From Bacillus sp. BA3 (lineage in GTDB: Bacteria; Bacillota; Bacilli; Bacillales; DSM-1321), in contig PIZR01000002.1 in assembly GCA_002835675.1 (NCBI GenBank), positions 969,878 to 1,033,877 on the forward strand: a stretch of 64,000 bases of DNA, written 5' to 3'. A model generated the notes under the pieces. It worked only from the letters and a program-made list of their open reading frames with translations, ran no database searches and had not been told where the DNA came from. This document shows, piece by piece, positions 1 to 7,988 of this stretch (its first letter is position 1; each line of letters opens with the position of its first letter). The translations under genes were made by a program, and so were the position numbers.

Positions 1-183
1 AAATAAACTTCAGTTCAGTGGCTGGTACTCGGGAAAAGGGAAGGAAAAGCTTCCAAAAACAGCCTCACAAATACTCATTCTGTGTTCACTATTTTTGTTA
101 TGTGCCCCACCTGTCTTAAGTTTTGTGCCGATGATCTTTCATTAAACGGGATTTATATCCTGGATAGAGCAGGAGTGATCGAT

Positions 184-1326
184 TTGCGGAAATTGTTTAA
201 TATTGTGGTCCTCATACTCCTACTCTCTGGATTATGGTATGGATATGGTAAAGATATTCAGGAGTCTGGATTCAAAGCAGGGGTTAGTGCCTTTGCTTCA
301 GATGTTCGTTCCTTTATAAACGGGCCCGAGGTTTCAACCGCTTTGGAAAAACTGAGTACTGGAGTCAGCAGCCTGATTGGCTCGCTGTCGGAAACATTGG
401 ATACCGCTTCTGAAAAAGAATTGCAGGAAACGGAAAAAGTGAAAAAACCAGCACTGGAAGCACCTGCTGATGCATCCTTCTCAGTCCGTAATATCGAAAT
501 TGGCGATACGAAGGATGATGTAGAAAAATTGGCTGGTAAAGCAAAACGGAATACGCGAAATGAATATGGCGTGGACTGGTTCGCCTATCACGAAAATTAT
601 CAAAACTTCTTCATGGTTGCCTATGATAACAACAATAAAGTTGTTGGTTTATATACGAACCAAGATTTGATTTCCTCAAAGGAGGGCATTAAACGCGGCA
701 CCCCCAAAGAAACCGTGACTGGGAAAATGGGGGAGCCTGTAACAAAACTGCTTAAAGGAAACGTCTATTACCAAATTCGAAGTGACAGCGGCGAATACGA
801 TATGTTTGAAATGGATAATAGCTATGTGACCATTTTTTATGACAAACATGAGAAAAATACAGTCACGGCAATCCAAATCATCGACGCAAAACTCGAAAAG
901 CAAAAGAGCGGCTATTTTGCAGAAGCCGGTCCTGGTTTAAAGAAGGGCTTTGAATATCAATTATTCGATTTGACCAATGCCTCACGGGTCAATCATGAGC
1001 TCTCAGTGCTTTCATGGGATAAACAAGTGAAGGTCACTGCACAGGATCATAGTTCAGATATGGCCGTTAATCAATACTTCAACCATACAAACCTTGAAGG
1101 AGAATCCCCTTTTGACCGGATGGAAGATGACAAAATCAATTTTCGAATGGCTGGGGAAAACCTGGCTGCCGGTCAGAATAGCAGTATCTTTGCCCATGAA
1201 GGCCTAATGAATTCCATTGGACACAGGGAAAACAAATTACAGAAGGATTTTGAATCGCTCGGTGTCGGAGTTGCCTTCGATGAGGAAGATAAACCATATT
1301 ATACGGAAAACTATTTGACGAAATAA
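184..1326 (+). CDS. Membrane-anchored CAP-domain protein (YlbC-like)
   Basis: Predicted 380-residue extracytoplasmic protein. It starts with a short basic stretch and one hydrophobic helix (about residues 3-18, signal anchor). A CAP-associated N-terminal region follows in the middle, then a C-terminal CAP/SCP domain (about 255-378) with family motifs such as HSSDMA, AGENLA and GHRENKL. This matches Bacillus YlbC-type proteins; the function of the family is not settled. The frame is open further upstream to an ATG at 82, but I chose the TTG at 184 because AGGAG lies 8 nt before it and because the signal sequence then sits at the N-terminus. A terminator follows directly, so the gene is probably monocistronic. 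Confidence 0.85.
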   Translation: MRKLFNIVVLILLLSGLWYGYGKDIQESGFKAGVSAFASDVRSFINGPEVSTALEKLSTGVSSLIGSLSETLDTASEKELQETEKVKKPALEAPADASFSVRNIEIGDTKDDVEKLAGKAKRNTRNEYGVDWFAYHENYQNFFMVAYDNNNKVVGLYTNQDLISSKEGIKRGTPKETVTGKMGEPVTKLLKGNVYYQIRSDSGEYDMFEMDNSYVTIFYDKHEKNTVTAIQIIDAKLEKQKSGYFAEAGPGLKKGFEYQLFDLTNASRVNHELSVLSWDKQVKVTAQDHSSDMAVNQYFNHTNLEGESPFDRMEDDKINFRMAGENLAAGQNSSIFAHEGLMNSIGHRENKLQKDFESLGVGVAFDEEDKPYYTENYLTK

Positions 1327-1330
1327 ACGA

Positions 1331-1367
1331 AAAAGCTGTGCAAGGGAAAACCTGCACAGCTTTTTTC
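1331..1367 (+). terminator. Rho-independent terminator after the CAP gene
   Basis: A 12-bp inverted repeat, AAAAGCTGTGCA / TGCACAGCTTTT, is followed by TTTT. It begins 4 nt after the stop codon. Confidence 0.85.
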
Positions 1368-1377
1368 ATATAAAAGA

Positions 1378-1405
1378 GGGCACCCATTCATAAAAATGGA
1401 TGCCC
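1378..1405 (-). terminator. Terminator of nupG
   Basis: Hairpin GGGCACCCATT / AATGGATGCCC with a CTCTTTT tail when read on the minus strand, just downstream of the nupG stop. Confidence 0.7.
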
Positions 1406-1415
1406 ATGTGTTAAA

Positions 1416-2609
1416 TCACCAAACGAATAATCCAACGACCATGGCACTTAGCAAGGAAACAGCCATCCCGCTAACCAGCAGCTTCCAAACATTCCTTCCG
1501 ATAATGTTCGATTTCTCATCATTGAGAATGGAATTGAATGTTCCATAAATCATGCCCACTGTACTGAAGTTGGCAAATGACGTCAGATAAGTGACAGCCA
1601 CAGCAACTGTATGCGGAGGCAGTGTACTGACTTTATCTTTTAAATCGAGCAAGGCAACGAACTCATTTGTGGCAAGCTTGATTCCCATCAATTGAGCAAC
1701 ATACATGGCATCATGTCCAGATAATCCAAGCAAGAATGCAAATGGACTAAAAATGACAGAGAAAATCTTTTGAATGGTCAATCCATCCACGAAGAAACCA
1801 AAAATGCCGTTTACGCTGGCCGTTAACGCCACATAGCCGATAACCATTGCCATGATGACGAAGACCATTTTGGCCCCAACCAGCATACTGTTGGAAATGG
1901 TGGAAAAGAAATCTTTACGTTCCTCCTTGGAAGGTACATAAACGACATCTTCTTCTTTACTGACATCGACAGGATTCAGCATGTTAGCTATCAGCAGGGC
2001 ATTTAAGCAATTCAAAGGTATCGCTACAAAAACATAGGTTGCCGGTACCATGGACAGGTAGGCTCCAATGATTGAACCGCTGATGCTGCTCATGCTCATG
2101 ATTCCAAATGTCAAAAGACGCTGATCCTTAATCGCACTGAGCTGAAGGCGGAGTACGGCAAGTGCCTCAGTATTTCCTAGGAACATCATCTGAATCGAAA
2201 AGAAACTCTCAAGTTTTGGCAATCCGGATACTTTTGAGATGAGCCATCCCACTTTATCAATGATCCAGGTAAGTATACCGAAATACGATAAAACATCAAA
2301 AAACGTGATAATGAAGATAATTGGCATCAATGCGCTGAAAAAGAAATCCACTTGTTCATTTGCCATAAGTGAAGGAAAGACAAAAGAAATCCCTTCATTC
2401 GCACATTCAATCAACCAGGTGAAGAATGAAGCGATCAGATTAATGACCCACGCCCCAATTTTTGTCGATAACATGAACCATGTGATAAGCAATTCTAGAA
2501 CCAGCAAGGTAAGAATGGCTTTCCACTTAACGTTCCTTTTATTAGGTGAACAAAGGTAAACGATGCCCATTACAACTAAAACACCTAATATATTCAATAA
2601 GAAATACAT
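1416..2609 (-). CDS. nupG: NupC/CNT-family purine nucleoside permease NupG
   Basis: A 397-residue polytopic protein of the concentrative nucleoside transporter family, with nucleoside-recognition/gate motifs such as SGSIIGAYLSM and the conserved region GLSGHDAMYVAQLMG, and an NFSTVG segment near the C-terminus. It should import nucleosides by cation symport at the cytoplasmic membrane. The start at 2609 has AAGGGG about 9 nt upstream; an open frame upstream to 2642 lacks a site. B. subtilis NupG (formerly YxjA) has this length and is also preceded by a guanine riboswitch, which supports purine nucleosides (guanosine/inosine) rather than pyrimidines as substrate. Expression should fall when guanine is plentiful because of the leader at 2659-2858. 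Confidence 0.88.
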   Translation of the reverse strand: MYFLLNILGVLVVMGIVYLCSPNKRNVKWKAILTLLVLELLITWFMLSTKIGAWVINLIASFFTWLIECANEGISFVFPSLMANEQVDFFFSALMPIIFIITFFDVLSYFGILTWIIDKVGWLISKVSGLPKLESFFSIQMMFLGNTEALAVLRLQLSAIKDQRLLTFGIMSMSSISGSIIGAYLSMVPATYVFVAIPLNCLNALLIANMLNPVDVSKEEDVVYVPSKEERKDFFSTISNSMLVGAKMVFVIMAMVIGYVALTASVNGIFGFFVDGLTIQKIFSVIFSPFAFLLGLSGHDAMYVAQLMGIKLATNEFVALLDLKDKVSTLPPHTVAVAVTYLTSFANFSTVGMIYGTFNSILNDEKSNIIGRNVWKLLVSGMAVSLLSAMVVGLFVW

Positions 2610-2658
2610 GCTTTCATCCCCTTTGGCTATATCATTTCCCATTCGTTTTTTTTATATA

Positions 2659-2717
2659 AAAAGCCCTCACCTTTTTACACCTTCAGCCGCAGGAAGAAAG
2701 TGTGAAAAAGTAAGAGC
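2659..2717 (-). terminator. Intrinsic terminator of the guanine riboswitch
   Basis: Long, nearly continuous hairpin on the minus strand, from GCTCTTACTTTTTCACACTT to AAGGTGTAAAAAGGTGAGGGC-type complement, followed by TTTTTATA. It lies between the aptamer and nupG, as expected for the expression platform of a transcriptional OFF switch. Confidence 0.8.
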
Positions 2718-2790
2718 ATCCATTCAAACATGTTATATGGATCACAAGCGAACCAACATGAACCTGTCCATCTCTTCTATATTCATACTT

Positions 2791-2858
2791 CCTTGTAGTC
2801 CGGCATTACGGCTGCCAGGTAGAAACTATCAGACCATCGTCACTGATATTATACAAGG
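2791..2858 (-). ncRNA. Purine (guanine-type) riboswitch aptamer
   Basis: Read on the minus strand: a 7-bp P1 (CCTTGTA/TACAAGG), P2 ATCAG/CTGAT, the invariant junction TTTCTACC, P3 CTGGCA/TGCCGG with loop GCCGTAA, and the 3' junction GGACTA. The C in GAC-TA corresponds to C74, which pairs with guanine (adenine aptamers have U). The L2 loop differs a little from the usual GATATGG. Located upstream of a purine nucleoside transporter, as in B. subtilis. Confidence 0.92.
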
Positions 2859-3130
2859 ATATTTTTTAAATAAATTTCTTAGGAAAGATATCATTTTAAA
2901 TCAGTTTATTTTTAATTACAATACGTTTTAAAGTTGTTATATTAATATAAATTTTTTGAAAACATTTAAGAAAGTCTCAGAAGGACCGAGGTTGGGTAAT
3001 ACTTAAGAAGGAGGTGGCTTAAACTATAAACGGCCCCATCTAAAGAGGTCTTAAATACGCTCCCAGTTGTTTCAATTCATCCTACTGACCATTACATCTC
3101 CTTTAAAGGAAATAAGGACGTGAATTTTTT

Positions 3131-3835
3131 GTGGAATTTTTTAATAGCCAGGAAACTCTTACTGCAATCCAGTGGACTTTAAGAGCCATTATATCCTTCA
3201 TCTTCTTACTTTTTTCGGTTAAATTAATGGGACAACGGTCCATTTCGCAGTTACGGTTACTTGATTTCATAATGGCATTAATTATTGGAAACATTCTTGC
3301 TCACCCTTTATCTGATGAACAGTTAGGTTTGGAGGGCTCAATGATAACAACAGGTGTATTGGTCATTTTATATATAATTAGTGTGTTTACAAGCCTTAAG
3401 TGGGGTAAACTCCGAAGGTTTTTTGACTCTGATCCCTTTCCCCTTATCGAAAATGGACAAATCATATACAAAAGCTTGGCAAGGGCCCGAATCTCGATCG
3501 ATGTTTTATTATCGGAATTAAGAAAAGAAAAAGTCAAAGATATTCAAAAAGTATCACTCGCACTATGGGAACCAGGTGGTACCATTTCATTGTTCTTATA
3601 TCCTCAATATGAAGCGGTAACCCCAGCAGATATGCACCTAGCAACAAATGCCTTCACATTTCCTAAAACGATTATTAAAGAGGGAAAGATTGATTCTAAA
3701 GAATTAAATCGGGGCGGCAAGGACGAAGCATGGCTGAAAAACAGAATCAAAATAACATATAATGCCGACGTGAACGATATTTTATTGGCAACTATTGACA
3801 ATAACGACACCTTAAATGTCATTTTCTACAAATAA
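3131..3835 (+). CDS. DUF421-family membrane protein (YetF-like)
   Basis: A 234-residue protein with three N-terminal transmembrane helices (about residues 13-32, 40-58, 68-86), then the conserved GQRSISQL motif region and a soluble DUF421 domain (about 95-230). This is the layout of Bacillus YetF/YrbG/YdfS-type proteins. Related spore-membrane proteins have been linked to germination, but that role cannot be read from this sequence. The GTG start has only a weak site (AAGGA about 13 nt upstream), yet it places the first helix correctly. It is transcribed alone and is convergent with the esterase downstream. Confidence 0.8.
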   Translation: MEFFNSQETLTAIQWTLRAIISFIFLLFSVKLMGQRSISQLRLLDFIMALIIGNILAHPLSDEQLGLEGSMITTGVLVILYIISVFTSLKWGKLRRFFDSDPFPLIENGQIIYKSLARARISIDVLLSELRKEKVKDIQKVSLALWEPGGTISLFLYPQYEAVTPADMHLATNAFTFPKTIIKEGKIDSKELNRGGKDEAWLKNRIKITYNADVNDILLATIDNNDTLNVIFYK

Positions 3836-3869
3836 ATCTTCAGCCAAAGTAAAATCCCCTCAAGTATAG

Positions 3870-3901
3870 TGTAAAGCCTACTTATGAATGCAGGCTTTAC
3901 A
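3870..3901. terminator. Inverted repeat between convergent genes
   Basis: TGTAAAGCCT / AGGCTTTACA with a 12-nt loop. It lies between two convergent genes, but neither side has a clear T-run, so a terminator role is only likely. Confidence 0.45.
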
Positions 3902-3936
3902 CAGTTTAACTTAAAGGGGATTTATCAACTCGCTTA

Positions 3937-4683
3937 TTACTCCGACCAGTTCAGTGTATTTAAGAACTTATACACATCTTCATACACCTGTTCACGTTCC
4001 TTGCCCAATGTGATAATATGACCTGAATTTTCATACCATATCAAGTGTTTATGCTGCGTATCGACTTCATTGAAAATCGCTGTAGCACTCTCCGTATAGT
4101 CAGGATCATCCAAGCGCCCTTGTAAAACAAGCGTTGGTGATGTGATTAAATCTAAATTTTCACCTGTCTCATTTATAATATTCAGCACATCTTTAAGTTG
4201 AGGCATAGGCTCTTCTTCCAGCAGCTTCACTTCTGCAGCAATTTGGTCTGCATTTTTGCCCTCAAACTTCTTATAAGCCTGTGCATAATTGAGCAAGCGG
4301 TTCTTTTGTCGATCGATACTTTTCCCTTGCGTCGGAGCGCACATTGAAACTACGCCTTTTACAGGCAATTCAATTCCCACTTTTAATGAGAAAACTCCTC
4401 CTAAGGAAATTCCTACAACAGCAATTTCTTCATAGCCTTCTTCTTTAAGGAATTTATAGCCATTAACTACATCTTCCCACCATTCCTTTGGACCAGTCTT
4501 AACGAGTTCCTCACCAGACACTCCATGCCCTCTATAAAGAGGTCCGTGGCAAGTATAGTCAAGATCATTCAAGTATTTCCCTAATTTCTTCATATCTCCT
4601 GTACTTCCGGTAAACCCGTGAAGTAAAAGAACAGCTCTCTTTCCACCAATATATGTGAATGGCTCTGGTGCTTTCACTTTCAT
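3937..4683 (-). CDS. Carboxylesterase, alpha/beta hydrolase (Est30-like)
   Basis: A 248-residue cytoplasmic esterase. The HGFTGS oxyanion-hole motif is near residue 22, and the nucleophile elbow GISLGG puts the serine at 93. The acid residue is D192 in GRLDD, and the histidine is H222 in NSGHIITL. Length and triad spacing match Geobacillus Est30 and B. subtilis YvaK, which hydrolyse short-chain carboxyl esters. The physiological substrate is unknown. No signal peptide is visible. It is a single gene, divergent from the padR gene across about 310 nt. Confidence 0.87.
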   Translation of the reverse strand: MKVKAPEPFTYIGGKRAVLLLHGFTGSTGDMKKLGKYLNDLDYTCHGPLYRGHGVSGEELVKTGPKEWWEDVVNGYKFLKEEGYEEIAVVGISLGGVFSLKVGIELPVKGVVSMCAPTQGKSIDRQKNRLLNYAQAYKKFEGKNADQIAAEVKLLEEEPMPQLKDVLNIINETGENLDLITSPTLVLQGRLDDPDYTESATAIFNEVDTQHKHLIWYENSGHIITLGKEREQVYEDVYKFLNTLNWSE

Positions 4684-4993
4684 CTATCTAGGACCTTCTT
4701 TCTTTGCTCTTGTTGATAAATAGAATCTAAATGATTTTTGAAAAAAAATCAATTAATACCCCTTGAGTAGTGATTCTTCTATCCTATTCCGTATTTTCAT
4801 TAAAACAATTAAATCATGTATATAGTATCCTTACCACACTCTTCACAACTCATCCGTTCCGAAGCACATTTTACTATGATTAAATTTATTTAGCAATCGT
4901 CATTTAACCATTTTTTTTTAGAAAAGTAAAATGCACCTTGTGATACGATGTACAACGTATTACACTTTAGAAATGAAAAGGAGGAGAATTTAT
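4684..4993. other. Intergenic region between divergent esterase and padR
   Basis: An AT-rich 310-nt stretch with no supported gene. It must hold both promoters, but I see no convincing pair of hexamers. The ATG at 4931, in frame with padR, lacks a ribosome binding site. Confidence 0.4.
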
Positions 4994-5314
4994 TTGGATA
5001 AAGAATTAATGAAGGGAAGCATTGACCTCCTTTTGCTTTCACTTCTTTCACAAAAAAAGCTATACGGCTACGAAATCACGAAGATCTTGAAGGAAATGAG
5101 CATGGGCAAATATCAAATAAGTGAAGGCACCCTCTACTCCGCCCTAAAACGGTTAGAAAAAAAAGAATTCATAAAAGGCCATTGGAAAGAGTCCGAGTCA
5201 GGCCGCAGGAAATATTATCATGTCACCGAAAATGGACAAACCGAACTTGAACGGAAGCGAGAATGCTTTTTCTTCCTCGAAAAATTAGTTCGGAAAACCA
5301 CAGAGCAATTCTAA
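4994..5314 (+). CDS. PadR-family transcriptional regulator
   Basis: A 106-residue winged-helix protein with the PadR signature: LLLLSLLSQKKLYGYEI (residues about 10-26), EGTLYSALKRLE recognition helix, and a wing with SGRRKYYHVTENG. The TTG start has AAGGAGGAG 7 nt upstream; the longer frame from 4931 has none. The C-terminal region is short, so it belongs to the small PadR type that dimerises by one helix. Such regulators normally repress a neighbouring efflux or membrane gene, but none lies beside it here, so its target is unknown. Confidence 0.85.
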   Translation: MDKELMKGSIDLLLLSLLSQKKLYGYEITKILKEMSMGKYQISEGTLYSALKRLEKKEFIKGHWKESESGRRKYYHVTENGQTELERKRECFFFLEKLVRKTTEQF

Positions 5315-5333
5315 ACAAAATACAAAGCTTCCT

Positions 5334-5369
5334 AGCCCCATTAATGGAACGGTGCAGGAAGCTTTTTTT
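5334..5369 (+). terminator. Terminator of padR
   Basis: AAGCTTCCT / AGGAAGCTT stem followed by TTTTTTG. Confidence 0.8.
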
Positions 5370-5372
5370 GAT

Positions 5373-5822
5373 GTTTACTCGTGAATTCGTCCTGCACTCA
5401 TAATTTCGCACTGTTTATTCGTGAATTCATGCGGCACTCTTGTGTTCGCACTGTTTACTCGTGAATTTGCGCTGTTTACTCGTGAGTTTCGCACTTTTAC
5501 TCGTGAGTTTGGACTGTTTACTCGTAAATTTTGCACTTTTACTCGTGAATTCGTCCTGCACACTTAGTTCGCACTATTTAAAATCGTGAGTTTTTCACGT
5601 TTACTCGTGAGTTTGGACTGTTTACTCGTAAATTTTGCACTTTTACTCGTGAATTCGTCCTGCACACTTAGTTCGCACTATTTAATCGTGAGTTTTTCAC
5701 GTTTACTCGTGAGTTTGGACTGTTTACTCGTGAATTTTGCCCTTTTACTCGTGAATTCGTACTGCACACTTAGTTCGCACTATTTAATCGTGAGTTTTTC
5801 ACGTTTACTCGTGAGTTACTCC
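5373..5822. repeat. Tandem array of ACTCGTGA repeats (about 17 units)
   Basis: Degenerate units of about 20-22 bp built on TTTACTCGTGA(A/G)TT plus a variable end such as TGGACTG or TGCACTT; some units carry an extra insert of about 17 bp. A higher-order block of about 102-104 bp repeats: the marker CACTTAGTTC recurs at 5561, 5665 and 5767. ACTC-GT-GAGT is itself a small palindrome. No gene is supported here; long plus-strand frames through it only translate the repeat. Related units occur at 35868-36010. Confidence 0.9.
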
Positions 5823-5832
5823 GTTAACGCGC

Positions 5833-5861
5833 AAAAAAAGGACCTATTTTGGTCCTTTTTT
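5833..5861. terminator. Bidirectional terminator containing the small gene's stop codon
   Basis: AAAAAAAGGACC / GGTCCTTTTTT hairpin. The stop codon of the minus-strand small gene lies in its loop, so it ends the preQ1-controlled transporter operon. Confidence 0.8.
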
Positions 5862-5993
5862 GTCAATTCCTTTATGCTTGCGATAATTGGCGCAGGAGAG
5901 CTTCATGCATTCCCCTTGAACATGGGGGCCATATTTTTCACGAAAGGCCTCGAGGCAATAGCATTTATCTTCTTCCTTTTTGGTTCCTTCCAT
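5844..5993 (-). CDS. 49-residue Cys-rich protein in the preQ1-controlled operon
   Basis: Small frame beginning MEGTKKEEDK and ending in GIDKKGPK. Its start has a strong site (AGGAGGGG, 9 nt spacing) and lies 21 nt after the transporter stop. It holds four cysteines, C11-x-C13 and C29-x4-C34, with histidines at 24 and 40, a pattern compatible with a small metal-binding fold. It is highly charged and has no signal or membrane segment. I do not recognise the family. Because it lies in the same transcript as the deazapurine transporter behind a preQ1 riboswitch and ends exactly at the terminator, it is probably a real gene related to queuosine precursor supply; that role is inference. Confidence 0.72.
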   Translation of the reverse strand: MEGTKKEEDKCYCLEAFREKYGPHVQGECMKLSCANYRKHKGIDKKGPK

Positions 5994-6014
5994 CGAGTGC
6001 ACCCCTCCTGGCAT

Positions 6015-6557
6015 TTAACTGGAGACTACACGTTTCTCCAGTTCTACGTTGATTCGTCCCAACAGTACGGCACCAATTGACTGTATGATGGTTTTAACGA
6101 TGATTTGCCCGATGACCGCAGCGGGTACTGCTTCCCATGGCAATATATTGGCACCCAGTGGACTTAGGCCAATCACGACAAATATCACCGAATCGAAAAA
6201 TCCTCCAACGATCCCGCTGTAAAACACCCTCCAACTCATCGGAAGCTTTAAACGGGTATAAATTTCCGTGTCCGCCGTTTCTGCGACCACAAACGATAAT
6301 GCGGAAGCAAATACAATCAGTAACGTATCCCCTAATAAAAATGATACACATGCAGATAGAATAAGTGCAGTGACGATACATATATAGGTCTTCGCGCGGC
6401 CGAATTTATTCTGGACCAGATCTCGGAAGATGAAGGTTCCCCCGATGAGCAATGTCCCCATCGGGATGATGAACATGCCAAAATGTAATGGCGCAAAAGC
6501 TGCTGTAACCACATTCGCCGTGATTATGGATACTAAATACAATAAAATTCTTAACAT
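6015..6557 (-). CDS. VUT-family (YhhQ-like) queuosine-precursor transporter
   Basis: A 180-residue membrane protein with about six hydrophobic helices and family motifs FIFRDLVQ (about residue 43) and ADTEIYTRLK (about 92). The VUT/YhhQ family imports 7-deazapurines such as preQ0/preQ1 for tRNA queuosine synthesis. A preQ1 riboswitch directly upstream supports this substrate: import should be shut off when preQ1 is sufficient. The start has AAGGAG about 9 nt upstream. It is the first gene of a two-gene operon with the 49-residue protein. Its separate copy of the riboswitch places it in the same regulon as queCDE at 10.5-12.5 kb. Confidence 0.87.
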   Translation of the reverse strand: MLRILLYLVSIITANVVTAAFAPLHFGMFIIPMGTLLIGGTFIFRDLVQNKFGRAKTYICIVTALILSACVSFLLGDTLLIVFASALSFVVAETADTEIYTRLKLPMSWRVFYSGIVGGFFDSVIFVVIGLSPLGANILPWEAVPAAVIGQIIVKTIIQSIGAVLLGRINVELEKRVVSS

Positions 6558-6578
6558 TTCTTAATTCTCCTTATACAG

Positions 6579-6609
6579 AAAAAACAGCACCCTAAGAAAG
6601 AGCACTGTT
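6579..6609 (-). terminator. Terminator of preQ1 riboswitch 1
   Basis: On the minus strand AACAGTGCT pairs with GGTGCTGTT (some G-U pairs), followed by TTTTTC. It lies between the aptamer and the transporter gene. Confidence 0.75.
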
Positions 6610-6645
6610 CTCCTTAGTTTTTTTGAGAGGGTAGCTAGAACCTCT
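6610..6645 (-). ncRNA. preQ1-I riboswitch aptamer (transporter operon)
   Basis: Minus-strand core AGAGGTTCTAGCTACCCTCT, then an A-rich tail (CAAAAAAA) and CTAAGGA. This is the preQ1 class I H-type pseudoknot: P1 AGAGG/CCTCT, conserved loop TTCTAGCTA, and a 3' CTAAGGA that forms P2. Nearly identical to the copy at 12472-12507. Confidence 0.93.
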
Positions 6646-6677
6646 TCCGCCCGGGCGGATTATCATTTTCCTCATTT

Positions 6678-6706
6678 ATCGTAGCTTGAAAACGATTGGA
6701 AATCAA
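6678..6706 (-). promoter_or_regulatory. Sigma-A-type promoter of the preQ1/transporter leader
   Basis: Minus strand: TTGATT, 17-nt spacer, TACGAT. The same hexamers, spacing and most of the spacer recur before queC at 12545-12573, which supports the call. Confidence 0.65.
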
Positions 6707-6900
6707 GAAGTTTCCATATGGCCCTTTTATGTTACGGAGAATCCGATATTAGCAATGCACTTCAAATCTTCTTCAATCCAATGACTTTGCCGATTTCTGT
6801 CGCAAAAAACTGCTTGACCGCATGTATATGAAAGCCGAAAATCAATGATAGAGTCATGTTACGATCTTGATACCTTATTTGGCGAGGAGGAAAAAGAATT

Positions 6901-7383
6901 ATGAAAAAAACTACGTTTGTCTATCCTATTTATATCGCAACCACACCAGAGAAGCTTTGGGAAGCCTTGACGAGTGGTGAAGTCACGAAGAAATATCACT
7001 TTGGATTGCAAGTACAGTCTGACTGGCAAGAAGGGGCAGCCGTTAAATATTTGCTGGAAGATGGGCGGATTACTGATCATGGTAATGTACTTAAATGCGA
7101 GCCGTTGCACCTGCTCTCGTTTACATGGATCATGGCAGGAGACGAAACACCTCGCGAGCAGCCTACACGGGTCACTTTTGAATTACAGAAAATGGGCGAT
7201 TCGACTGTGAAGTTAATTCTTAGGCATGAGGAGCTTCTGAAGACAGATTTCGTATATGATGACAATACCTATGAAGGCTTGAATAATGGATGGCCAGCCA
7301 TTCTAAGTAACCTGAAGAGCTTGCTTGAAACTGGACGGACACTGCCGTCAATATCAGTAGATTGGGATAGTGGAAAACAATAA
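6901..7383 (+). CDS. SRPBCC (AHSA1/START-like) domain protein 1
   Basis: A 160-residue single-domain protein of the SRPBCC fold: N-terminal FVYPIYIATTPEKLWEALT, a middle strand region with LEDGRITDHGNVLKCEP, and a long C-terminal helix containing NNGWPAILSNLKSLLETG. This matches the activator-of-Hsp90-ATPase-like proteins common in Bacillus, which bind hydrophobic ligands in a deep cavity; ligands are mostly unknown. The start has GAGGAGG upstream. It is followed 28 nt later by a second SRPBCC gene, so the two are probably cotranscribed. No ArsR regulator, a frequent partner, is next to it. Confidence 0.82.
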   Translation: MKKTTFVYPIYIATTPEKLWEALTSGEVTKKYHFGLQVQSDWQEGAAVKYLLEDGRITDHGNVLKCEPLHLLSFTWIMAGDETPREQPTRVTFELQKMGDSTVKLILRHEELLKTDFVYDDNTYEGLNNGWPAILSNLKSLLETGRTLPSISVDWDSGKQ

Positions 7384-7411
7384 AAACAAATCGAAAGAGA
7401 GTTGTTTTAGT

Positions 7412-7852
7412 ATGGATACCCAAATAATCACGAAATTTAAGATAATCAAGCCAGCTAATGAAGTGTTTGAAGCCATAGTGAATCCTGAAAAAATCAGGAA
7501 TTTCTGGTTCTCATCGAGTTCGGAAAGATGGGAACAAGGCAGGACAATTACATTGAGATACAACGAATACGATGCTGAAGTGGTCATTAATGTAATGGAA
7601 GTTGAGGAAAATGGGAAAATCGTGTTTGCGTGGGGCGGAAATGATCAAGAAACGATTGTTACCATTACACTAAAAGAGTTGGATAAAACGAGTACAATCA
7701 TTGAAGTAAACGAATCAGGATTGAGTGAGGACGACCCTGAAATAATAAACAAAATGATCGGACAAAAAGAAGGTTGGGTTTATACATTAACCTGTTTAAA
7801 GGGTTATTTAGAAAATGGCGTTAATACTTTGAGAGCATCATTGGTTTTTTAA
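7412..7852 (+). CDS. SRPBCC (AHSA1/START-like) domain protein 2
   Basis: A 146-residue SRPBCC protein beginning MDTQIITKFKI and ending in a helix with GQKEGWVYTLTCLKGYLENG. It is clearly related to, but diverged from, the preceding protein. I chose ATG 7412 because the family alignment begins there and a weak AGAGAG lies upstream. An in-frame ATG at 7370 would make the two genes overlap by 14 nt and add 14 low-complexity residues. Ligand and role are unknown. Confidence 0.78.
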   Translation: MDTQIITKFKIIKPANEVFEAIVNPEKIRNFWFSSSSERWEQGRTITLRYNEYDAEVVINVMEVEENGKIVFAWGGNDQETIVTITLKELDKTSTIIEVNESGLSEDDPEIINKMIGQKEGWVYTLTCLKGYLENGVNTLRASLVF

Positions 7853-7988
7853 TTATTAAAGGGTGCTGGTTCAGATGATAAGGCATCCGTTAAGCAAGCT
7901 CCTTCCTAATGTCGATTGTCTAAATCAACTAAGGGAGGAGACCTAGATGTTTCCGAGAAAAAACTTCCCGTATGGTTTGACACGAAAT

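Noticed and set aside
5373..5822. CRISPR array
   Set aside because: Units adjoin each other, have no unique spacers of constant length, vary in sequence, and no cas gene is near.
5586..6080. A 164-codon plus-strand frame with internal peptide repeats (SRLLVSLDCLLVN)
   Set aside because: It is only the translation of the DNA tandem repeats and then runs antisense through the small Cys-rich gene; no ribosome binding site.
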